In this document: positions 24,245 through 32,621 of the stretch, piece by piece | Numbering within the stretch: the first letter of the stretch is position 1 | How the letters are laid out: each line of letters opens with the position of its first letter | Source: Profundicola sp048268105 | GTDB taxonomy: Bacteria > Bacteroidota > Bacteroidia > Flavobacteriales > Weeksellaceae | Reading direction: 5' to 3' | Length of the DNA stretch: 64,000 nt | Assembly (NCBI GenBank): GCA_048268105.1 | Contig: JBLWWH010000001.1 | Coordinates: forward strand, 62,001-126,000 | The notes under the pieces: model-generated | Told to the model about the DNA's origin: nothing | Database searches by the model: none | The model's input: only the letters and a program-made list of their open reading frames with translations | Made by a program: the position numbers and the translations under genes

Positions 24245-26503
24245 ATGAAAACATTTAATATATATCTTTTTTTGTTGCTTAGCATAAATATGTGGGCACA
24301 GGATTATAACCCCAAAAACTTACCCAAAAGGGAATATCACTTAGTCGTTAAAAAAGAAAAAATCACTTTAGGTGGTGTTTCCGCTAACGGAATGACTATT
24401 AATGGCTCTATTCCTGGTCCTACCCTAGCGTTTAACGAAGGTGAAATGGCCGTCATTCATGTGAAGAATGAGATGCAGAAAGAAACTTCCATTCACTGGC
24501 ATGGACTCATTTTACCTAATTTTCAGGATGGTGTTCCTTATCTCAACACGCCACCCATAAAACCAGGAACTACTTTTACTTATCACATTCCGATTAAGCA
24601 ATCTGGAACCTATTGGTATCATTCTCATACCATGCTACAAGAGCAAAGTGGCGTTTATGGTTCTATTCTTATCCATCCAAAAGTTAAAAAACATGATTTC
24701 GACAAAGATTTAGTTGTTGTACTTTCTGATTGGACCCATGAGAACCCAGAGCATATTCTTAAAAATTTGAAAAGAGGAAATGAATGGTATCAAGTGAAGA
24801 AAAAGACAGCAGTTCCATTGAGTCGAGTAATCGGCAAAGATGCCTTGGGTTCTCAAGTTAAAATGTGGAGAGATAGAATGGAAGGAGCTGATATTGCAGA
24901 TGTTTATTACCCGAGCTTTCTCACCAATGGAAAAAATATTGCAGAATACCCAGATTTCAATCCTGGCGAAAAAGTACGTCTAAGATTTATCAATGCGTCT
25001 GCATCTACCTATTATTGGATGGATTTTGGACAAAGCCAAACTATGTTGATTTCAACAGACGGATTGGATGTAGAGCCTGTATCAGTGGAAAGATTTTTAT
25101 TTCCTATTGCCGAAACATATGATTTTATTATCACAATTCCTGAGGGAAAGTTAGAAATTATAGCTACAGCACAAGATGGTTCAGGGCACACTCGACTTCA
25201 TTTAGGAAAGGGAGATTTAATTCCAGCGCAAGTGATGCCAAAGCCAGATAAAATAGAAATGATGGTAGATATGGCAAAAATGGATATGAAAATGGGCGCT
25301 CCAGCATTAAAATCAAATCCTAAAGATGATAGACCACATCTTTTGAATGAAAAATATGGAATGAGTGATGACCATGATATGGAGCATTCAAATATGAACC
25401 ACGATACAGACGCTCACAATGTGCATGAAAATCATGATATGACTGAAAGTCCAACTCATAGCAAACATCATTTAGAGCCTGAAGATTTTGACTATAAAAA
25501 ACGTCAATCTTATTTCAATTATGATTTCCTAAAGTCTGAAACAAATACTTCTTTTGATAAAAATATTCCGGTAGATACTTTGTTATTTAATTTAACTGGT
25601 AACATGAACCGATACGTTTGGAGTATCAATGGGGTTCCTGTTACAGAAACAGATTATGTTAAGATTAAACAAGGAAGAGTTACAAGAATTAAAATTAATA
25701 ATTTAACCATGATGCATCACCCCATGCACTTACATGGACATTTCTTTAGAGTCATTAATAAAAATGGTGAAAAATCACCTTTAAAACATACTGTAAATGT
25801 TGCTCCTATGCAGGAAGTAACGATTGAGTTTTTGGGCGATGCAGGGGGTGATTGGTTTTTCCACTGTCATGTTTTATACCACATGATGGGCGGAATGACG
25901 CGCGTTATGAGCTATGGAACACCACGAGATGAGAGAATGAAGGATTATCCGGCTCAAACTGCCATTGACGAAATGGATATGTCGTTTACTTGGGGCACAG
26001 CTGGTATTTACTCTAACTTTTCTGAATTAGAAATTAGTTCTAGTAAAATTAGAAACGAATGGATTTTATCTGCTGAATATGGTTATGATAAAGATTTGGA
26101 AGCTGAGATCAGTTATAATCGATATTTAAATGATTGGGTTCGTCTGTATGTTGGTGTAAATACAGAAAATGAACCTAATCACTCTCTAGATAAATTTAAT
26201 ACCGTGGGAAAATTAGGGGTTAAGTATTTTACACCTTATATGTTTAATGTTGATTTAAGTTTAGACCATTATTTAAGGCCTAAATTTTCCATAGAAAGAG
26301 AGTTTTTACTTTTTCCAAGATTCTTTGTGGAAGGAGAATATGAAGTAAGAACTGATTTTGGCTGGGTTAATTCTAACGATGGTATTGAAACAGAATCAGA
26401 CTGGAAGTTTAGCGGAAGCTACATGTTATTTAGAAACTTATCTTTATCTGGAAATTATAGTAGCCAATTTGGGTGGGGCGCTGGTTTAGACCTAAGATTC
26501 TAA
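24245..26503 (+). CDS. Multicopper oxidase fused to a CopB-like outer-membrane barrel
   Basis: This 752-residue protein has a signal peptide (about 1-19, ending MWAQ). Three cupredoxin domains follow. Copper ligands are in SIHWHGL and YWYHSHTMLQEQSGVYG (about 80-135) and in HHPMHLHGHFFRV and FFHCHVLYHMMGGM (about 493-560), giving type 1, 2 and 3 sites. A His/Met/Asp-rich loop (about 340-415) looks metal-binding. After about residue 585 comes a domain like CopB (AEYGYDKDLEAEISYNRYL, ending GWGAGLDLRF). CopA and CopB are separate proteins in Proteobacteria. The role is copper oxidation or tolerance, and the barrel may place the oxidase at the outer membrane. Confidence 0.9.
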   Translation: MKTFNIYLFLLLSINMWAQDYNPKNLPKREYHLVVKKEKITLGGVSANGMTINGSIPGPTLAFNEGEMAVIHVKNEMQKETSIHWHGLILPNFQDGVPYLNTPPIKPGTTFTYHIPIKQSGTYWYHSHTMLQEQSGVYGSILIHPKVKKHDFDKDLVVVLSDWTHENPEHILKNLKRGNEWYQVKKKTAVPLSRVIGKDALGSQVKMWRDRMEGADIADVYYPSFLTNGKNIAEYPDFNPGEKVRLRFINASASTYYWMDFGQSQTMLISTDGLDVEPVSVERFLFPIAETYDFIITIPEGKLEIIATAQDGSGHTRLHLGKGDLIPAQVMPKPDKIEMMVDMAKMDMKMGAPALKSNPKDDRPHLLNEKYGMSDDHDMEHSNMNHDTDAHNVHENHDMTESPTHSKHHLEPEDFDYKKRQSYFNYDFLKSETNTSFDKNIPVDTLLFNLTGNMNRYVWSINGVPVTETDYVKIKQGRVTRIKINNLTMMHHPMHLHGHFFRVINKNGEKSPLKHTVNVAPMQEVTIEFLGDAGGDWFFHCHVLYHMMGGMTRVMSYGTPRDERMKDYPAQTAIDEMDMSFTWGTAGIYSNFSELEISSSKIRNEWILSAEYGYDKDLEAEISYNRYLNDWVRLYVGVNTENEPNHSLDKFNTVGKLGVKYFTPYMFNVDLSLDHYLRPKFSIEREFLLFPRFFVEGEYEVRTDFGWVNSNDGIETESDWKFSGSYMLFRNLSLSGNYSSQFGWGAGLDLRF

Positions 26504-26527
26504 CCCAGCCTAAAGATTCAATATTTC

Positions 26528-26560
26528 AAAGCCGTTTATAAGGGTGTAAGCGGCTTTAAT
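26528..26560 (+). terminator. Terminator after the multicopper oxidase gene
   Basis: AAAGCCG (26528-26534) pairs with CGGCTTT (26551-26557), followed by a T-rich stretch. Confidence 0.6.
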
Positions 26561-26622
26561 AATTTGTTAAATAATTGATTATTAACCTATGAATGGCTAA
26601 ATTCGTTAATAAACCAAAATCT

Positions 26623-27021
26623 ATGAGATATTTTATTATTGCACTAACACTATTATTTTTGTCTTGTGGAACTCCGCCTAAAGATATCAAACTCAAAAAC
26701 GTATCCGACTTTATTGTGGTTCATACGCCACAACCTTTTGAAAAGATAACTGGAACTTTAGTTATTAAGGGTGAAGCTCGAGGAACTTTTTTCTTTGAAG
26801 GAGATTTCCCTGTTGAAGTTGTCTTAGCAAATGGTGAGCTTATTCAACATTATGCCATGGCCGATGATGAGTGGATGACAGAAGAATTTGTACCGTTCAC
26901 ATCAACGATTGATATCTCTGGCTTGGAGCCTCAAGATATCACGATTAAACTACACCGCAACAATCCATCTGATAATAGAGAAAATGATATGGTAATGGAG
27001 TTGCCTGTTACAATTGATTAA
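26623..27021 (+). CDS. Gmad2 immunoglobulin-like domain lipoprotein
   Basis: This 132-residue protein begins at the ATG 26623 (MRYFIIALTLLFLSCGTPPK), which puts a clean lipobox (Cys15) at the N-terminus. A start at 26593 would add ten residues before the signal peptide. The mature part matches the Gmad2 domain: PFEKITGTLVIKGEARGTFF and DDEWMTEEFVPFTSTI. Gmad2 domains occur in exported proteins and are presumed to bind ligands or envelope components. The stop codon abuts the start of the VOC gene, so the two are co-transcribed. Confidence 0.85.
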   Translation: MRYFIIALTLLFLSCGTPPKDIKLKNVSDFIVVHTPQPFEKITGTLVIKGEARGTFFFEGDFPVEVVLANGELIQHYAMADDEWMTEEFVPFTSTIDISGLEPQDITIKLHRNNPSDNRENDMVMELPVTID

Positions 27022-27696
27022 ATGATTATAAAACACCTCACATTATATGCTCAAAACTTGGCAAAACAGAAGACATTTTTTGTAGATGTGTTAGGTTTTG
27101 AGCTTATTTGTGAGAATGAACGAGGTTTTGAAATTCAGGCAGGAATGAGCATTCTTAAATTTGAATACCATCCTGAATCTAAAGTTTACCACTTTGCCTT
27201 TGGTATTCCATTTTCTTTGCACAAAACTGCATTTTCGTGGCTTAAAGACCGTGTGGAAATCATAAAAGATGGAGAAAACCAAATCGTTGACTTTCCTGCT
27301 TGGGAAGCTAAGGCTATTTATTTCTATGATAGGGATGGAAATATTTGTGAGTTTATCGCAAGGAAAAGTATTCCAGAGACTTCTGTTGAAAATTTCAATT
27401 TAAATCACATTTTCAATGTGGCAGAAATTGGTCTGGTAACTTCTCATATTAAAAACACTTTTGATAAACTGCATCAACAAACTAAGATTACAATGTATGA
27501 CGGAAGTTTAGATAGATTTCTCGCGGTGGGTTCCGACGACGGATTGTTTATATGCATAGATCCCAACAAAAAAGATTGGTTTCCAACCAATGAAAAAGCT
27601 GAAATAGCTGACTTTATCGCTGAAGTAGAAATTCTAAACAATGTTTATTCTGTTAGATATCTAAATGGCGAGCTAGAGATTTCCAATGTAAATTAA
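27022..27696 (+). CDS. VOC family protein (glyoxalase/dioxygenase superfamily)
   Basis: This 224-residue protein begins IIKHLTLYAQNLAKQKTFFV and has FYDRDGNICEFIARK at about 104-118, typical of vicinal-oxygen-chelate folds. A second, weaker half (about 127-224) begins FNVAEIGLVTSHIKNTFDKL. The metal ligands are not fully evident, so the substrate is unknown. It starts directly after the Gmad2 stop codon and its last 4 bases overlap the end of convergent rsmI. Confidence 0.8.
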   Translation: MIIKHLTLYAQNLAKQKTFFVDVLGFELICENERGFEIQAGMSILKFEYHPESKVYHFAFGIPFSLHKTAFSWLKDRVEIIKDGENQIVDFPAWEAKAIYFYDRDGNICEFIARKSIPETSVENFNLNHIFNVAEIGLVTSHIKNTFDKLHQQTKITMYDGSLDRFLAVGSDDGLFICIDPNKKDWFPTNEKAEIADFIAEVEILNNVYSVRYLNGELEISNVN

Positions 27697-28370
27697 GAAG
27701 GTTTTCCTTCTACAACAAGCACCATTTCGCCTTTTAGGTTTCTTTCTTTTGTTATCTCCAACAACTCGGAAAGACTATAGCGTAAAGTTTCTTCAAATTT
27801 CTTGGTCAATTCTCTTGATAAAGAAGCTTTTCTATCAGCTCCAAAGTATTGCACTAAATCTTTAAGCGTTTTTCCAATTTTGTGCGGTGATTCATAGAAA
27901 ACCATGGTTCTCTCCTCCTCGGCTAATTTTTTCAACTGCGTTTGCCTTCCTTTTTTAACTGGAAGAAAGCCAACAAAAATAAATTCGTGATTAGGCAAAG
28001 CAGATAAAATTAAAGCAGGTACAAAAGCCGTTGCTCCCGGTAGTACCTCTACATCTAATTTATTCTCAACACAAGCACGCAGCAAAAAAAACCCTGGATC
28101 TGAAATTCCTGGAGTCCCAGCGTCTGTAATTAATCCAAAAGTTTTCCCTTGTGCAATATCATTTACAATTTTTTCTGAAGTCGTATGTTCGTTATGTGCA
28201 TGATGCGCATGCATAGGCGTTGTAATGTCATAATGCTGCAATAGTTTAGCACTATTCCGTGTGTCTTCAGCTAAAATTACATCAACCTTTTTTAAAACCT
28301 CAACAGCTCTATAGGTCATATCGCCGAGGTTTCCTAGGGGCGTAGGAATTAAATAAAGTCTTCCTGCCAT
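27693..28370 (-). CDS. rsmI: 16S rRNA (cytidine-1402 2'-O)-methyltransferase
   Basis: This 225-residue enzyme methylates C1402 in the ribosomal decoding centre using SAM. Landmarks are LYLIPTPLGNLGDMTYRAVE (5-24), VILAEDTRNSAKLL, the loop GLITDAGTPGISDPG and VLPGATAFVPAL, then FVGFLPVKKGRQ. It lacks the C-terminal extension of the roughly 280-residue E. coli protein, as is normal in Bacteroidota. The upstream acidic-protein gene ends 3 bases before its ATG, so the two form an operon. Confidence 0.95.
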   Translation of the reverse strand: MAGRLYLIPTPLGNLGDMTYRAVEVLKKVDVILAEDTRNSAKLLQHYDITTPMHAHHAHNEHTTSEKIVNDIAQGKTFGLITDAGTPGISDPGFFLLRACVENKLDVEVLPGATAFVPALILSALPNHEFIFVGFLPVKKGRQTQLKKLAEEERTMVFYESPHKIGKTLKDLVQYFGADRKASLSRELTKKFEETLRYSLSELLEITKERNLKGEMVLVVEGKPS

Positions 28371-28373
28371 AAC

Positions 28374-29219
28374 TTAATCAAATCTATTTTGAACCAATTC
28401 CTTCAGTCTATCAATATACTCATCCTTATCAGCCCAATCCATTTCTCTTACTAAATCTTGCAAATAATCATGAGAATCAGAAGGAGTTTCTAAATGATTC
28501 AGCGTATTAATCACCAAATCCATGGCTTCGGAATCTCCATCAAATAACTGATGCAAAAAAGCTATCCTATCATTGAAATCGACTTGTAATTTAGGCAAGT
28601 TCGAGCTTTTGGGTAAGTATTGTTCATAGTCTTCACCGTAGGTATTTACCTCATCTTCAAAAGTATCAAAATGGAGATCGGTTTCTTCCTCATCTGCTTC
28701 TTGTTCAGGTTCTACTTTTAATTCATCTTCTTGCGTGATTTCTGAGTCTAATTCTATTGACCTATCCTCTTCTGCATGAACTTCTGCAGTAGTTGATGTA
28801 AAATCCTCGTTTTCAACACCGGCATCAATCTCTGCAATTCTATCTTTAGAAAATTCGGTTACATTTTCAGAAAAATCACTAGAAATATGGGTTTCTTCAG
28901 TTTTATATTCAACCTCTTCTTTGTCGAAGTTGTATTCTTTTGGTGATTCATCTTCAAATACCTCATCAGTGAAAAACTCATCTTCATTAGATTCTTCATC
29001 CTCAAAAACATCCTGCACTGGAATAGGTTGATCGAATATATCTAAACCGATATTCTTACGCTCCAAAAATTTAAGATTTATAAATTTTTCGTGTAAGGCT
29101 TTGAACTTAATTTCCTGAGAAATCAAGCCAACGAATGAATTTGATTTAGCAATTTCTGTTGCTAATTCTTTAATATCGCGAACCAACTCACTTTTAAGTT
29201 GATCTAATTGATTGTCCAT
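28374..29219 (-). CDS. Conserved acidic hypothetical protein upstream of rsmI
   Basis: This 281-residue cytoplasmic protein is not assigned to a named family. The N-terminal 50 residues (SELVRDIKELATEIAKSNSF) are helical. The middle (about 65-200) is extremely acidic and low in complexity, with many Glu/Asp. The C-terminal 75 residues form a helical domain (VDFNDRIAFLHQLFDGDSEA, then LDHL-like repeats and EYIDRLKELVQNRF). This design of two folded ends joined by an acidic disordered linker suggests a scaffold or partner-binding role. It is followed after 3 bases by rsmI. Confidence 0.7.
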   Translation of the reverse strand: MDNQLDQLKSELVRDIKELATEIAKSNSFVGLISQEIKFKALHEKFINLKFLERKNIGLDIFDQPIPVQDVFEDEESNEDEFFTDEVFEDESPKEYNFDKEEVEYKTEETHISSDFSENVTEFSKDRIAEIDAGVENEDFTSTTAEVHAEEDRSIELDSEITQEDELKVEPEQEADEEETDLHFDTFEDEVNTYGEDYEQYLPKSSNLPKLQVDFNDRIAFLHQLFDGDSEAMDLVINTLNHLETPSDSHDYLQDLVREMDWADKDEYIDRLKELVQNRFD

Positions 29220-29274
29220 GACCTAAAATTAAGTTATAAAGGTACTAACTTTAATGATTAAAATAATATTAAAA

Positions 29275-29311
29275 AATAATTCTACACAAGTAAAACCTAT
29301 GTAGAATTATT
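29275..29311 (-). terminator. Terminator of the DUF4136 gene
   Basis: AATAATTCTACA (29275-29286) and TGTAGAATTATT (29300-29311) form a perfect 12-bp stem about 55 bases beyond the DUF4136 stop codon on the minus strand. Confidence 0.6.
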
Positions 29312-29365
29312 AATTTTTGCTACTTACTTAAACAAACGTAACAAAAGTCAAAAGATTATTTTTAA

Positions 29366-29887
29366 TTAACTCCTGGGCGGATATTTTGCTAAAATCTCCT
29401 CTACTGCTAAAGGAATTTTGGTTGCTTTGTTTTCAATGTCAGAAACGTTTAATCCCTCACCGACACCTTGCCAAATCAAAGTGTTTTTTCTTCTATCGAT
29501 AAAGTCTAAAATAATAGATCCCTCTTTATACTGACTCACTCTTTGAGATGCCCCCCAATAAGGACCGCCCCACCATGGATCGTAATATGGATCTACATTT
29601 ACACGCGTCTTGCTCTTCGCCGCTAAATTAATTACCAAGTCGGCATTAGTTTCAGCAGATGCAACTGTCATTCCTTTTGATGTCAAACTCCTACCAATAG
29701 CTTCAACGATTCTTCTTTTATCTAAATCATTCATTTTAAGATCGGCTAAACCTTTTTGATGAAATGCGAAGGTTTTATATTCACTAAAATCTGCACTTCT
29801 ATCGTAATCGCTCGAAACACGCACCGTATTACAAGAAGTAAATGCTAAAAGCATCAGCGTTCCGAATATCATATATAAATTTCTCAT
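29366..29887 (-). CDS. DUF4136 family lipoprotein
   Basis: This 173-residue protein has a lipoprotein signal (lipobox AFTSCNT, Cys19). The mature part follows the DUF4136 pattern: SSDYDRSADFSEYKTFAFHQ near the start, ETNADLVINL in the middle and EGSIILDFIDRRKNTLIWQG near the end. A Tyr/Trp/Gly-rich stretch (VDPYYDPWWGGPYWG) is typical. The family is envelope-located with unknown function. It is transcribed alone. Confidence 0.88.
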   Translation of the reverse strand: MRNLYMIFGTLMLLAFTSCNTVRVSSDYDRSADFSEYKTFAFHQKGLADLKMNDLDKRRIVEAIGRSLTSKGMTVASAETNADLVINLAAKSKTRVNVDPYYDPWWGGPYWGASQRVSQYKEGSIILDFIDRRKNTLIWQGVGEGLNVSDIENKATKIPLAVEEILAKYPPRS

Positions 29888-30003
29888 ATTATGTATTTAT
29901 CTTAATATTAATCAAAAAGTATTCCACGAGATGTTAAAAACGATGGCTATTCTTAGCGACTTCTAAAGTTTGAATCTCATTCGATTAAAATTATTGAATA
30001 TAT

Positions 30004-30171
30004 CTATTTCTTCTTGAAAGTATCTGTTTTCTTGTCATATCCATAGGGACAATGACGACATCCGCTCTTGCAGCAATAACCACGCTTTAGAAGGTATTGC
30101 GCTGTAAAAACTTTATAACCTTCTGGGGTTAAATAGTAATCTCCCTCTTCTATTGGAACACGTTTTTTCAC
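30004..30171 (-). CDS. DUF5522 family small cysteine-rich protein
   Basis: This 55-residue protein begins at GTG 30171 with VKKRVPIEEGDYYLTPEGYK. The signature YLLKRGYCCKSGCRHCPYGY carries four cysteines in the pattern CCxxxCxxC and is the hallmark of DUF5522. The cysteines could hold zinc or an iron-sulfur cluster. A -7-like box TAACTTTG ends only 5 bases before the GTG, implying a nearly leaderless message. No ATG is available upstream in a sensible position. Confidence 0.8.
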   Translation of the reverse strand: MKKRVPIEEGDYYLTPEGYKVFTAQYLLKRGYCCKSGCRHCPYGYDKKTDTFKKK

Positions 30172-30173
30172 AC

Positions 30174-30184
30174 TAACAAAGTTA
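30174..30184 (-). promoter_or_regulatory. -7 box (TAACTTTG) abutting the DUF5522 start
   Basis: On the minus strand TAACTTTG matches the TAnnTTTG consensus and sits directly before the GTG start. Transcription would begin at or very near the start codon. Confidence 0.4.
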
Positions 30185-30260
30185 CTTAATAATTTGTAAT
30201 AAAATTTAGGCGTACTTTTTGGATTTAATTTAGTGCAATTTTTATCTCGTATCTTTAAAT

Positions 30261-30584
30261 ATGATTTTAGTTATACGTCAAATTTTCAGAAAAAGCTTTA
30301 TTGCTATGGCTATTTTCCCTTTTATACTTTTGAGGGATAAAGATTTACGTTTAAACAAAAGATTAATTAACCACGAGAGAATTCACTTGCGTCAGCAGTT
30401 AGAAATGTTGATTTTCCCTTTTTATTTTTGGTATTTCATAGAATATGTCGTTCGCTTAATTCAATATAAAAATGCGCATCAAGCCTATTTGAATATATCA
30501 TTTGAACGAGAAGCTTATTGTAATGATGAAGATTTAGAATTTTTACAAAATCGCAAATTATTTAATTTTCTTAGATTTTTATAA
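30261..30584 (+). CDS. Small membrane protein with an HExxH motif
   Basis: This 107-residue protein has hydrophobic segments at about 12-25 and 50-68. Between them lies INHERIHLRQQLEML with a perfect HERIH (38-42), the zinc-binding HExxH signature of metallopeptidases. A conserved-looking ISFEREAY (79-86) follows and could give a third ligand (Glu82 or Glu84). It is far shorter than known metallopeptidases. I cannot name a family with certainty. Peptidase activity is a hypothesis. A TATCTTTA box lies close upstream. Confidence 0.72.
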   Translation: MILVIRQIFRKSFIAMAIFPFILLRDKDLRLNKRLINHERIHLRQQLEMLIFPFYFWYFIEYVVRLIQYKNAHQAYLNISFEREAYCNDEDLEFLQNRKLFNFLRFL

Positions 30585-31035
30585 AAAGTTGTAGGATATA
30601 GATAATAAATTTAAGCTGTCTGTTAAAATTGGAAATGGGAATAATGTAAGAAATTAAATGCAAATTTTATTATAAAGCCGAATTATCTTAAAGCACTTGA
30701 AATTTGGCATTCAAATAATCCATTTATACTTTATAATAATGAATAGTTGAAATTTGTTAATATTATTTTAGGATTATTACAAAATTCTATTTTGTGCGAA
30801 ATATGAAATTCATAATTATGAATTAGAATAATTCTATTTGTGTTTTTAATAATTTTAATATTCACCATTATTCGTGGGTTTGTTTTTAAATATATTTTAG
30901 AGGATACCTATTTAAACCAAGGAATAGTTTTATTAGATGAATTACTAATAATTATAATATTAGGTTTATTATTGCGCAAGCATAAAAATTTCTAAGCTTC
31001 TAACTTTACCAAAATGAAGCATAATAGATTTAATC
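30585..31035. other. Sparse intergenic region
   Basis: About 450 very AT-rich bases follow the HExxH gene. There is no RNA gene, transposon or repeat that I can see. The only coding candidate is the 51-residue frame at 30840-30995, listed separately. Confidence 0.5.
30840..30995 (+). CDS. Possible 51-residue membrane protein
   Basis: A frame from GTG 30840 to TAA 30993-30995 encodes a peptide with two hydrophobic stretches, FLIILIFTIIRGFVF and LLIIIILGLLL, joined by KYILEDTYLNQGIVLLDE and ending in a basic tail RKHKNF. The composition is that of a two-helix membrane peptide. Against it: no ATG, no clear promoter, and AT-rich DNA often gives such frames by chance. Confidence 0.3.
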   Translation: MFLIILIFTIIRGFVFKYILEDTYLNQGIVLLDELLIIIILGLLLRKHKNF

Positions 31036-31070
31036 ACAAAAACACCTTCTCGAATAACTCCGAGAAGGTT
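31036..31070 (-). terminator. Terminator of recA
   Basis: ACCTTCTCG (31043-31052 region) pairs with CGAGAAGGT (31061-31069). On the minus strand the stem is followed by GTTTTTGTG. Confidence 0.8.
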
Positions 31071-31096
31071 GATAAAATAACTCTTAAAAACCGAAT

Positions 31097-32104
31097 TTAA
31101 GCTTTTTCTGCTAACTCAGCTTTAATTTTTGCTTCTATTTCTTCCATTAATTCTGGATTATCCTTCAGCACATCTTTCACAGAGTCACGACCCTGACCAA
31201 GTCTAGCATCATCGTAAGAGTACCAAGATCCAGATTTCTTAACGATTCCCATATCTACTCCAATATCCAAAACTTCACCTACTTTAGAAACACCTTCTCC
31301 ATACATAATGTCGAATTCAGCCAATCTGAAGGGTGGTGCAACTTTATTCTTAACAACTTTTACGCGTGTTCTGTTACCACTCGCATCATTGTTTCCATCT
31401 TTAATCTGAGTAGATCTTCTAATATCTAAACGAATAGAGGAGTAGAATTTCAGAGCGTTACCACCAGTTGTGGTTTCTGGGTTACCAAACATAACACCAA
31501 TTTTCTCACGTAATTGGTTAATGAAGATAATGGTACATTTAGTTTTATTAACGGTTGCTGTAAGCTTACGTAATGCTTGTGACATCAATCGAGCTTGTAA
31601 TCCCATTTTAGAATCACCCATTTCACCTTCGATTTCTGCTTTAGGCGTTAATGCTGCTACCGAGTCAATAACTAGAATATCGATGGCACCCGAACGGATC
31701 AAATTATCGGCGATTTCTAAAGCTTGCTCACCATTATCTGGTTGAGAGATAATTAGATTTTCGATATCAATCCCTAAATTTTGTGCATAATAACGATCGA
31801 AAGCGTGCTCTGCATCAATAAATGCTGCTGTTCCTCCTTGTTTTTGAGCCTCTGCAATAGCATGTAATGCTAAGGTTGTTTTACCAGAAGATTCTGGTCC
31901 ATAAATTTCAATGATCCTACCACGAGGATACCCTCCTACGCCTAAAGCCAAGTCTAAACCTAAAGATCCTGAAGGAATAACTGGAATATCTTCTTCGATA
32001 GCATTATCTCCCATGCGCATTACGGCACCTTTGCCGTATGCTTTATCCATCTTGTCCAAAACAAGTTGAAGGGCTTTCTTTTTTGCGTCTGTATTATCTG
32101 CCAT
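31097..32104 (-). CDS. recA: Recombinase RecA
   Basis: This 335-residue ATPase forms filaments on single-stranded DNA for homologous recombination and SOS induction. Walker A is GPESSGKTT (about 69-77). Also present are AFIDAEHAFDRYYAQNLG, ILVIDSVAALTPKAEIEGE, the L2 loop FINQLREKIGVMFGNPETTT and GGNALKFYSSIRLDIRR. The C-terminus is acidic. The gene lies 13 bases downstream of bcp, so the two are probably co-transcribed. No LexA-like box was noticed. Confidence 0.98.
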   Translation of the reverse strand: MADNTDAKKKALQLVLDKMDKAYGKGAVMRMGDNAIEEDIPVIPSGSLGLDLALGVGGYPRGRIIEIYGPESSGKTTLALHAIAEAQKQGGTAAFIDAEHAFDRYYAQNLGIDIENLIISQPDNGEQALEIADNLIRSGAIDILVIDSVAALTPKAEIEGEMGDSKMGLQARLMSQALRKLTATVNKTKCTIIFINQLREKIGVMFGNPETTTGGNALKFYSSIRLDIRRSTQIKDGNNDASGNRTRVKVVKNKVAPPFRLAEFDIMYGEGVSKVGEVLDIGVDMGIVKKSGSWYSYDDARLGQGRDSVKDVLKDNPELMEEIEAKIKAELAEKA

Positions 32105-32117
32105 TTGACTATTTTTT

Positions 32118-32576
32118 TTAATTCTCTAAAATTTGATTGGTGTGATCCTTTGTCTTCACCTTTTTAATGACTCTTTCTATAATTCCATTCTCGTCTATAA
32201 GAAAGGTAGTTCTATGAATTCCTTCAATTTCTTTTCCCATAAATTTCTTGGGTCCCCAAACGCCAAAAGCTTCAATCATTTCTTTATATTCATCTGAAAT
32301 TAATGGAAATTTAAATCCATATTTCTCCGAGAAATTCTTTTGTCTTCTTACCGTATCGGCACTTGCTCCTACCACTTTATATCCTTTTGCCGCTAAAGCA
32401 TCTAAATTGTCATTCAAATTACAAGCCTCTGCAGTACAACCCGGCGTACTTGCTTTTGGATAAAAGAATACCACCAATTTTTCACCTTTGAAATCCTCAT
32501 AAGAAATAGGATTGCCATCTTGATCTAAACCTTTGAAATTAGGCGCTTTATCGCCTTCTTTTAGCATATTCGTCAT
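32118..32576 (-). CDS. bcp: Thiol peroxidase, Bcp/PrxQ-type peroxiredoxin
   Basis: This 152-residue peroxiredoxin reduces hydroperoxides. The active site STPGCTAEAC has the peroxidatic Cys47 and resolving Cys52, the C-x4-C spacing of atypical 2-Cys PrxQ. GDKAPNFKGLDQDG at the N-terminus and GIHRTTFLIDENGIIERV near the end are typical. A start at the second Met (MLKEG) is also possible. It is followed after 13 bases by recA, linking peroxide defence with DNA repair in one transcript. Confidence 0.94.
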   Translation of the reverse strand: MTNMLKEGDKAPNFKGLDQDGNPISYEDFKGEKLVVFFYPKASTPGCTAEACNLNDNLDALAAKGYKVVGASADTVRRQKNFSEKYGFKFPLISDEYKEMIEAFGVWGPKKFMGKEIEGIHRTTFLIDENGIIERVIKKVKTKDHTNQILEN

Positions 32577-32621
32577 TTTGTAAATATAACGAATATTTGG
32601 GGATTTTGAAACTTCTAAATC

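Noticed and set aside
30960..31040. Possible small RNA between the HExxH gene and recA
   Set aside because: The only stable hairpin here is explained as the recA terminator, and no promoter box was found for a separate transcript.
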